From Chloroflexota bacterium (GTDB lineage Bacteria; Chloroflexota; Anaerolineae; UBA3071), in assembly GCA_014383605.1 (NCBI GenBank), contig JACNHM010000392.1, positions 1 to 15,055 of the forward strand: DNA of 15,055 bases. The letters run 5' to 3'. The notes beneath the pieces were generated by a model that had not been told where the DNA came from, searched no databases, and was given only the letters and a program-made list of their open reading frames with translations. Below, piece by piece: positions 9,825 to 15,055 of the stretch (within the stretch, counting starts at the first letter, position 1; the number at the start of each line of letters is the position of its first letter). A program made the position numbers and the translations under genes.

Positions 9825-10877
9825 ATGGCCAAGGTCGTGATATTGGGTGCTGGTCTGATGGGCACGGCCATCAGCGTACCCTTCGCCGACAATGGACACG
9901 GTGTCCGCCTGGTGGGCACCCACCTGGACGGCGACATCATTGAGGAGATCCACGAATCCCGCCGGCACCCTCGGCTGCGCACCCGCGTCGCCGACAGCGT
10001 CCTGCCCTACACCCACGACCGGCTGGGTGAGGCGATGCAGGACGCCGACCTGGTGGTGCTGGGCGTCAACTCCCTGGGCATCCGCTGGGCCGCCGAGAGG
10101 CTCGGCCCCCTCCTGCCTCCCGAAGTCCCCGTGCTGGCGGTGACCAAGGGTTTGGAGGGGGATGGTCAAAGGCTGCACATCCTGCCCGATGTCTTCCGCG
10201 CCGGCCTGCCGGCTGACTATCGGGAGCGGGTGCAACTGGCGGCCATCGGCGGGCCTTCCATTGCCGGAGAGCTGGCCGCCCGCCGCCACACCTGCGTCGT
10301 CTTCACCGGCTGGGATCAGGGGCTGTTGGACCAACTGGCGGCCACGCTGCGCACGGACTACTACCACATCTGGACGAGCACTGACGTCATCGGCGTGGAG
10401 GTGGCCGTGGCCCTCAAGAACGTCTACGCCCTGGCCGTGGGGCTGGTCGGCGGCTTCCTGGAAAAAGAGGGAGTGGCAGACAGCGGCGCCGTCATGCACA
10501 ACCTGGCGGCAGCCATCTTCGCCCAAGGCCTGTCGGAGATCTCCTACATGGTGGAGCAGATGGGCGGGCAGCCGCGCAGCGTCTACACGCTGCCCGGCGC
10601 GGGCGATCAGTACGTCACCAGCATGGGCGGGCGCAACGGCCGCATGGGCCGCCTGTTGGGGTTGGGCCTGCCCTACAGCCAGGCCAAGGCGCTCTACATG
10701 CCCGAGGAGACCATCGAAGGCGCAGAATTAGCTGCCGCCATCGGGCCGACCATCGAGAGTATGATCGAGCGGGGGGAACTGGACGGCGCGGCGCTGCCCC
10801 TGCTGCGCACCATGATCCGCATCGTCGGTCACGACGCGGCGGCAGAGATCCCCTGGGACGAGTTCTTTGCCGCGTGA
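9825..10877 (+). CDS. gpsA: NAD(P)-dependent glycerol-3-phosphate dehydrogenase (GpsA type)
   Basis: A 350-residue cytoplasmic enzyme expected to interconvert dihydroxyacetone phosphate and sn-glycerol 3-phosphate, the backbone of membrane lipids. The N-terminal Rossmann fold starts with GAGLMGTA (8-15). The substrate site is visible: TKG with Lys108, GGPSIAGELA (142-151), the catalytic-type Lys198 in EVAVALKNVYA, and GDQYVT...RN with Asp261, Thr265, Arg270 and Asn271. Length is normal (about 330-350). The usual serine-rich stretch before the Arg-Asn pair reads TSMGGRN instead of the common TxxSRN form, so it is a divergent member and a different hydroxyacid or phospho-polyol substrate is possible. 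The ATG at 9825 has AGAGG about six bases upstream and a good promoter at 9755-9783. ttcA follows at once, so the two probably share a transcript. Confidence 0.88.
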   Translation: MAKVVILGAGLMGTAISVPFADNGHGVRLVGTHLDGDIIEEIHESRRHPRLRTRVADSVLPYTHDRLGEAMQDADLVVLGVNSLGIRWAAERLGPLLPPEVPVLAVTKGLEGDGQRLHILPDVFRAGLPADYRERVQLAAIGGPSIAGELAARRHTCVVFTGWDQGLLDQLAATLRTDYYHIWTSTDVIGVEVAVALKNVYALAVGLVGGFLEKEGVADSGAVMHNLAAAIFAQGLSEISYMVEQMGGQPRSVYTLPGAGDQYVTSMGGRNGRMGRLLGLGLPYSQAKALYMPEETIEGAELAAAIGPTIESMIERGELDGAALPLLRTMIRIVGHDAAAEIPWDEFFAA

Positions 10878-10911
10878 CCCGCGTGTAGGGGCGAAAGGCA
10901 GCAACAAGGAC

Positions 10912-11706
10912 GTGAACGGGCAGGCTGACAGCAACAGCAGCAACCCTCTGGCCGACAAACTGGCCTTCTACCTGCTGAAGAAGGTCAACAAGGCCATCCG
11001 CGACCATCAACTCATCGCCGCGGGCGACAGCGTGGCTGTGGCCGTGTCCGGCGGCAAGGACAGTCTGAGCCTGCTGCGGCTGCTGCAGGCGCGCCAGCGC
11101 AGCGCGCCCGAACATTATGACCTGGTAGCCCTACACGTGCGGGACGAAAGCCAGCGCGGCGATGGGAACGACTTAGGCCCTCTGGAAACGTGGTTGCAGC
11201 AGGCGGGCGTCGAATACCACTTCCTGGAGATGGACGTCAGCGAGGACGAGGAGCGACCGCTCAGTTGCTTTCGCTGCGCCTGGCACCGCCGCAAAGCGCT
11301 TTTCCTGGCCGCCCAGCGGCTGGGCTGCCACAAGCTCGCCCTCGGCCATCACGCTGACGACCTGGCCCACACCACGTTGCTGAACCTCTTCTACCACGGC
11401 CGGCTGGAAACGATGGCACCCCGCCTGGCCTTTTTCGGCGGCCAGATCATCGTCATCCGCCCGCTGGTCTACGTGCCGGAGAAGGAACTGGTGCGCTTCG
11501 CCCGTGCCTGCGGCTTCCCCCTGCAGCCAGGCTGCTGTCCGCAGACGGCGGCATCGCCGCGGCAGAAGATGCGCGAGCTGCTGCGGGCCGTGGAGCAAGA
11601 TGCCCCCCGGGCGAAGATCAACCTCGTGCGAGCCGTGCAGCGCTGCCGCGCCGCGCAGATGAACGAACAGTTGCCCCGTTGTCAAAATCCGCCTGACGTG
11701 CTATAA
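10912..11706 (+). CDS. ttcA: tRNA 2-thiocytidine synthetase TtcA-like PP-loop ATPase
   Basis: A PP-loop enzyme of the TtcA/TilS superfamily, expected to adenylate and thiolate cytidine 32 of certain tRNAs in the cytoplasm. From the GTG at 10912 it has 264 residues. The PP-loop SGGKDS lies at 46-51, a Cys pair CFRCAW at 119/122, GHHADDLAHT at about 145-154 and a third cysteine site GCCPQ at 208/209. Three cysteines of this kind hold the iron-sulfur cluster in TtcA. The start is uncertain. The frame is open from a TTG at 10867 (279 residues), overlapping the end of gpsA, but those extra codons cross a fragment of the GTAGGGG dispersed repeat and show no similarity to the family. The GTG at 10912 has only a distant AAAGG. 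A CTG near 10948 would give the shortest family-like beginning. The TAA stop lies inside the -10 box of the next gene. Confidence 0.85.
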   Translation: MNGQADSNSSNPLADKLAFYLLKKVNKAIRDHQLIAAGDSVAVAVSGGKDSLSLLRLLQARQRSAPEHYDLVALHVRDESQRGDGNDLGPLETWLQQAGVEYHFLEMDVSEDEERPLSCFRCAWHRRKALFLAAQRLGCHKLALGHHADDLAHTTLLNLFYHGRLETMAPRLAFFGGQIIVIRPLVYVPEKELVRFARACGFPLQPGCCPQTAASPRQKMRELLRAVEQDAPRAKINLVRAVQRCRAAQMNEQLPRCQNPPDVL

Positions 11707-11707
11707 T
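11679..11707 (+). promoter_or_regulatory. Promoter of the TPR-protein gene
   Basis: TTGTCA (11679-11684), a 17-bp spacer and TATAAT (11702-11707). The -35 box lies in the last codons of ttcA, and the ttcA stop TAA (11704-11706) is part of the -10 box. The start would be near 11714, giving a leader of about 43 bases. Confidence 0.82.
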
Positions 11708-11756
11708 CTCTCACACCGTTCGATGATCTACTATCCGCCCTAGGCCATCAGCCATC

Positions 11757-12875
11757 ATGTACATTGACCGACGCTACCGGCGGCGACGCCGCTCCCCCAT
11801 GCGCTATCTGATCCTGCTGGCGGTGCTCGCCGCGGCAGTCTACCTGCTCTACACGCGCACCAATTTCTTCGAAAGCCCTCTCAACCCCCTCAAGCCCACG
11901 GCCACGCCAACCCGCACGGTGGCCTCCCACCTGGCGGAGGCAGAAACGCTGTACGCTGAGGGGAAGTTGGAACAGGCCGTCGAGGTCTACGAGAAGATCA
12001 CGCACCTGGAACCGGAGAACGACGAGGCTTTCCGTTGGTGGGCCAAGCTGTTGGCCCTGCGCGGCCACAGCGCCGAAGCGGTGAAAAAAGCGCGTGAAGC
12101 CGTGAGGATTGATCCCAACAGTGCCCCCAATCAGGCCATCCTGGCCATGGCCCTGGACTGGGACGGCCAATACGACGAAGCCATCGCCGTGGCCTTGCGG
12201 GCGGTGGATCTGGACCCCGACCTGGCCGAGGCCCGCGCCTACCTGGCCGAGGTGTACGCTGACAAGGGTAACTGGCGACGAGCTTTGGAGGAGGGGGAAG
12301 CGGCGGTGAAGCTAGACGACCGCAGCGTGGACGCACACCGCAACCTGGGCTACGTGTTGGAGAACCAGGGGCAATACCGGCGAGCCATCGAAGAATACCT
12401 GCGCGCCATTGAGCTGCATCCCAAGCTCAGCTACATCTACGTGGATGCCGGCCGCAACTACCGAGTCCTGGGGCAGTACGACGAAGCCATCGCCCAGTTC
12501 CAGAAGGCCATCCAGGTCGCCCCCGGCAATGCCGATGGCTACGACGCCCTGGGTTGGACGTACGTCTTGCAGGAAGACGTCGAACGGGGCATTGTCGAGC
12601 TGCAGAAGGCGATTGAGGTAGACCCCGCCTATTCCACGGCCTATGGGCACCTGGGTATCGCCTACTACAATCGGCGCAATTACGAAGAAGCCATCCCCAA
12701 CTTCGAACGGGCCATCGAGCTGGGTAACGAAGCGCTGGAGTACTTCTACGAACTGGGGCTTTGTTACGTCTACTTGGGCGATTGCAACAACGGTATCAAG
12801 TGGCTGGAACGGGCGTTGGAGATTGATCCCAACTCCCAACCGGCGATGGATGGCCTCCAACTCTGCGCGGAGTGA
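11757..12875 (+). CDS. Membrane-anchored TPR-repeat protein
   Basis: A 372-residue protein with a strongly basic N-terminus (RRYRRRRR), one membrane segment at about 16-34 (YLILLAVLAAAVYLLY), a short Pro/Thr-rich linker (PTATPTRT) and then nine consecutive 34-residue TPR units from about residue 57 to the end. Each unit carries the usual G..y..A / A...P pattern (for example NQGQYRRAIEEYLRAIELHP). The positive-inside rule places the TPR part outside the membrane. TPR arrays bind peptides or proteins and act as assembly scaffolds; no catalytic domain is present and no specific partner can be named. The ATG at 11757 has no clear ribosome site; a second ATG at codon 15 lacks one too, but it would remove the basic patch. 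It is transcribed from its own promoter overlapping the end of ttcA and faces the two-component genes convergently. Confidence 0.85.
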   Translation: MYIDRRYRRRRRSPMRYLILLAVLAAAVYLLYTRTNFFESPLNPLKPTATPTRTVASHLAEAETLYAEGKLEQAVEVYEKITHLEPENDEAFRWWAKLLALRGHSAEAVKKAREAVRIDPNSAPNQAILAMALDWDGQYDEAIAVALRAVDLDPDLAEARAYLAEVYADKGNWRRALEEGEAAVKLDDRSVDAHRNLGYVLENQGQYRRAIEEYLRAIELHPKLSYIYVDAGRNYRVLGQYDEAIAQFQKAIQVAPGNADGYDALGWTYVLQEDVERGIVELQKAIEVDPAYSTAYGHLGIAYYNRRNYEEAIPNFERAIELGNEALEYFYELGLCYVYLGDCNNGIKWLERALEIDPNSQPAMDGLQLCAE

Positions 12876-12888
12876 AGGCCAGGCTATC

Positions 12889-12967
12889 AGCCGATGAAGC
12901 CGATGGAACCGATGGAACCGATAAAACTGGCCAGAAAATCATCGGCTGTATCGGCTCAATCGGCTGA
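12889..12967. terminator. Inverted repeat made of 9-bp tandem units, between convergent genes; possible two-way terminator
   Basis: Four 9-bp units (AGCCGATGA, AGCCGATGG, AACCGATGG, AACCGATAA) run from 12889 to 12924. Three complementary units (ATCGGCTGT, ATCGGCTCA, ATCGGCTGA) run from 12941 to 12967. The halves can pair over about 30 bp. The 16-nt middle contains the palindrome CTGGCCAG. It starts 13 bp after the TPR stop and 10 bp after the response-regulator stop, a good place to end both transcripts, though neither strand has a proper U-run. The inverted repeat is certain; the terminator role is inferred. Confidence 0.6.
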
Positions 12968-12977
12968 TTGGAGAGCT

Positions 12978-13667
12978 TCACAAGTCCACCAGGCCGTGCC
13001 GCAGCGCGGTGACCACGGCGTGCGTGCGGTCGTTGGCCTGCAGCTTGGCGATGATGGTGCTCACGTAGTTCTTGACCGTGCCCTCGGTCAGGTGCAGACG
13101 AGCGCCGATCTCCTTGTTCGACAATCCCTCAGTCAACAGGTGCAGCACTTCCTCCTCGCGGGGCGTGAGCGGCTCGATGATGAGGTCGTCCTGCGTTTCC
13201 AGGGCGGACGGGCGGACAGGGCGCGGCGGTGCCTGTTCCGCCAACCGCTGGAATTCGCCCAGCACCTTGCGGGCCACGGCGGGGTCGAGCTGCGATTCTC
13301 CCTGCATCACGCCCCGAATGGCTTCGACCAGCGTCTCTCCGCTGGCATCTTTGAGCAGATAACCTCTGGCCCCCGCTTTGATCCCCTCGAAGACCAGGTC
13401 GTCTGCGTCGTAGGTGGTGAGGATGATCACCTGGGTGTCGGGCAACTCAGCGCAGATGCGCCGCGTGGCCGGGATGCCGCCCAGCCGGGGCATCTTCACG
13501 TCCATGAGCACCACGTCGGGGCGCAGCGTGCGCGCTTGGGCTGCTGCCTCTTCGCCATCACCGGCCTGCCCCACCACCTCGATTCCCGGCGCGTACCTGA
13601 GGATCGTCGCCAGCCCCTGGCGGACGATATCCTGATCGTCTACGAGCAGAACGCGGATGGGATTCAT
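12978..13667 (-). CDS. NarL/FixJ-family response regulator
   Basis: A 229-residue DNA-binding response regulator. The receiver domain (about 3-120) has the acidic pair Asp10/Asp11, the phosphorylation site Asp56 (VLMDVKMP), Thr84 and Lys106 (LLKDAS). A linker of about 40 residues leads to a LuxR-type helix-turn-helix (about 167-226) with LTPREEEVLHLLTEGLSNKEIGARL and the recognition-helix block TEGTVKNYVSTIIAKL. All key residues are present, so it should be phosphorylated by the kinase encoded just upstream and then bind promoters as a dimer. Two starts are possible, GTG at 13670 and ATG at 13667. GAGAGG lies six or nine bases away respectively, and I chose the ATG. It is separated from the kinase gene by about 64 bp that contain a perfect hairpin. 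Target genes are unknown. Confidence 0.93.
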   Translation of the reverse strand: MNPIRVLLVDDQDIVRQGLATILRYAPGIEVVGQAGDGEEAAAQARTLRPDVVLMDVKMPRLGGIPATRRICAELPDTQVIILTTYDADDLVFEGIKAGARGYLLKDASGETLVEAIRGVMQGESQLDPAVARKVLGEFQRLAEQAPPRPVRPSALETQDDLIIEPLTPREEEVLHLLTEGLSNKEIGARLHLTEGTVKNYVSTIIAKLQANDRTHAVVTALRHGLVDL

Positions 13668-13694
13668 CACACGGCACCTCTCCAGCGAGACAAT

Positions 13695-13723
13695 CCTGGC
13701 GAAGGTTCACAACCTTCGCCAGG
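13695..13723. repeat. Perfect 13-bp hairpin with 3-nt loop between kinase and regulator genes
   Basis: CCTGGCGAAGGTT (13695-13707), CAC, then AACCTTCGCCAGG (13711-13723). It starts eight bases after the kinase stop on the transcribed strand and ends about 15 bases before the regulator's ribosome site. No U-run follows. It could be a dispersed repeat or a stem that sets the ratio of regulator to kinase. Confidence 0.8.
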
Positions 13724-13731
13724 AGTGCTAA

Positions 13732-14985
13732 TCACCTCTCCAGCGAACACCACACCTCTGTCCCGCCACCGGGGCGGCTGTTCACCTCTAGATCTGCTCC
13801 GATCATCTCGCACCGCTCTCGCATTCCCGTCAGGCCGTAGCGGTCAGCATCCACAGTGGCGGGATCAAACCCTGTGCCGTCGTCGTGCACCGTCAGGTCA
13901 ATGCGGTCAGCGCCGAAGGCCAGGTGCACGGTCACCTGCTGGGCGGCGGCGTGGCGCTCCACGTTGGCCAGCGCCTCCTCGGCGATGCGGAACAGCGTCT
14001 GGGCTTCCTCGTCCGTCAGGTCAGGGGCCTGGCCGGCCACGTTCAGGTCGGTGTGCACGCCGCTGCGAGCCTGAAAGGTCTGTAGCATGTCTCGCAGCGC
14101 GCCCACCAGCCCCAGCGTTTCCACCGGATCGGCGCGCAGGGACTGGATGGCCTGGCGAGACTCCTCCAGACCTTGGCGAGCCAGGGCCGATATGCCATCC
14201 ACTGCTTCCTGGGCTGTTGCCGGATCGTGGGTCAGCAGCGTGCGCAGCGCCTCCAATTGCACGACCAGCGCCGCCAGCGAGTGGGACACCGTGTCGTGCA
14301 GGTCGCGGGCCAAGCGGTTGCGCTCGCGGCTAGTAGCCAGTTGCTCGACCGTGGCGGCGTGGCGGCGCAACCGCTGGTGGGCAGCCTCCAGTTCAGCGTG
14401 CTGCCGCCGCTCCCGCTGGGCCAGGATGCTGACGATGAGAGGCACGATGTACAACAAGGCGATGCGCGTCACTGCCCCCACGAAGAAGCCCCGGCTGAGG
14501 ATGTCCCGCTGCAGCGCCCAATAGCCCGTGCCCAGGTGCAAGATCGTCGCCCAGGTGCTGCCCCACACCGCTCCGCTCCGGCCGTAGCCCCAGGCCAGCA
14601 GCAGCAGGGGGATCAACAGGAAAAAGAAAGGCTCCACCGGCGGGGCTTCCATCCAGTAGCGAGCCATGGGCGAAGGCAGAGCCAATCGCTCAGGCCAGAA
14701 GGCGGGCTGGTCGAAGAAGAAAGGCGCTGCGGTCAGGCTCTCGAAAAGCACCTCCAGACTCAGGGCCAGGGCCAGGAAGGGGCGGCCCAGAGCCCGCTCC
14801 AGCCAGGGAGGCAGCACCAGCAGGGACAGCAACAGCGTGGGGACGGCGCGCGGCAAGAGGCCCCACCGTGCTGAACCTCCCAATCCCAGCATTGTCAACA
14901 AGCTCAACCCCAGCAAGGCCAGCTTGACGATGAGGACAAGGCGAAAGATGCGCAGTGCTTCGCGTATGGGCAGCGATTGTTTCAT
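13732..14985 (-). CDS. Membrane sensor histidine kinase (HisKA_3/NarX-LiaS type)
   Basis: A 417-residue kinase. The N-terminal half (about 12-190) is hydrophobic with about five or six membrane segments and no recognisable extracellular domain. A coiled stretch (about 190-218, RERRQHAELEAAHQRL) follows. The HisKA_3 dimer domain has the phospho-accepting His230 in RNRLARDLHDTVSHSL. The ATP-binding HATPase_c domain has the N-box Asn341 (EEALANVERHA), G1 DDGTGF (about 368-373), G2 GLTGMRER (about 384-391) and GGGTEVW near the end. All catalytic parts are present. The signal sensed cannot be deduced; kinases with such membrane-buried sensors often respond to envelope stress or work with membrane partners. 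Start choice: ATG at 14985; a GTG at 14991 is in frame two codons earlier, and neither has a strong ribosome site. It is followed by its cognate regulator. Confidence 0.92.
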   Translation of the reverse strand: MKQSLPIREALRIFRLVLIVKLALLGLSLLTMLGLGGSARWGLLPRAVPTLLLSLLVLPPWLERALGRPFLALALSLEVLFESLTAAPFFFDQPAFWPERLALPSPMARYWMEAPPVEPFFFLLIPLLLLAWGYGRSGAVWGSTWATILHLGTGYWALQRDILSRGFFVGAVTRIALLYIVPLIVSILAQRERRQHAELEAAHQRLRRHAATVEQLATSRERNRLARDLHDTVSHSLAALVVQLEALRTLLTHDPATAQEAVDGISALARQGLEESRQAIQSLRADPVETLGLVGALRDMLQTFQARSGVHTDLNVAGQAPDLTDEEAQTLFRIAEEALANVERHAAAQQVTVHLAFGADRIDLTVHDDGTGFDPATVDADRYGLTGMRERCEMIGADLEVNSRPGGGTEVWCSLER

Positions 14986-15055
14986 GGTCACAGTATCCCA
15001 GCAACCTCACGAATGACCAAGGTGGGACAGGACTTGCCGGTCATGTCTTTCCCTT

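Noticed and set aside
10867..10911. Fifteen extra N-terminal codons of the TtcA-like protein (TTG at 10867)
   Set aside because: They overlap the end of gpsA, cross a dispersed-repeat fragment and do not resemble the family, so the later start is preferred, with some doubt.
11722..11742. Six-codon mini-frame (MIYYPP) before the TPR gene
   Set aside because: No ribosome site and no attenuator structure around it; probably chance.
12889..12967. CRISPR array
   Set aside because: Units are only 9 bp, directly adjacent without spacers, and the second half is inverted; no cas genes are nearby.
14986..15055. Promoter for the histidine kinase (TTGGTC, 17 bp, GATACT on the minus strand)
   Set aside because: Weak matches (three and four of six), and the -10 would touch the start codon, leaving no leader. 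The real promoter is probably outside the window.

Overview
The window reads as a GC-rich bacterial chromosome segment, most likely from the Chloroflexota (Anaerolineae/Caldilineae-like). This rests on the Pro/Thr-rich linkers after membrane anchors (PTATPTRT in the TPR protein), the lipoprotein sugar-binding protein, and the many short intergenic hairpin repeats. No taxonomic marker gene is present, so the assignment is an inference.

Region 1 (1-9505, all on the minus strand) is one long sugar-uptake operon. Transcription starts at a consensus sigma-70 promoter (TTGACA, 17 bp, TATAAT) at 9477-9505. A 25-bp palindrome closely resembling the classical XylR operator sits directly on its -10 box. 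Reading with transcription, the genes are: a ROK/XylR-type repressor (9415-8174), permease 2 (8137-7121), a single-domain ATPase 2 (7049-6270), a giant three-domain sugar-binding lipoprotein (6007-3086), a double-domain RbsA-type ATPase 1 (2866-1310), permease 1 (1313-303) and a VOC/glyoxalase-like protein that runs off the left edge (289-1). The gene order permease-ATPase-[binding protein]-ATPase-permease suggests that two neighbouring sugar ABC systems were joined and that their binding proteins fused in the middle. Domain 1 would come from the upstream system and domain 2 from the downstream one. Domain 2 was then duplicated as an in-frame 951-bp direct repeat whose central 866 bp are identical between copies. 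This composite transporter is the most interesting object in the window.

Region 2 (9506-11706, plus strand) starts with an intergenic stretch holding two inverted repeats and a good promoter (9755-9783). It is followed by a GpsA-type NAD(P)-dependent glycerol-3-phosphate dehydrogenase and a TtcA-type tRNA thiolation enzyme.

Region 3 (11679-12875, plus strand) is a membrane-anchored protein of nine TPR repeats with its own promoter. The -10 box of that promoter contains the ttcA stop codon. An inverted repeat built from 9-bp tandem units separates it from the convergent Region 4.

Region 4 (12978-14985, minus strand) is a NarL/LuxR-family response regulator preceded by its HisKA_3-type membrane histidine kinase. 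The two genes are separated by a perfect 13-bp hairpin. The last 70 bp of the window show no convincing feature.
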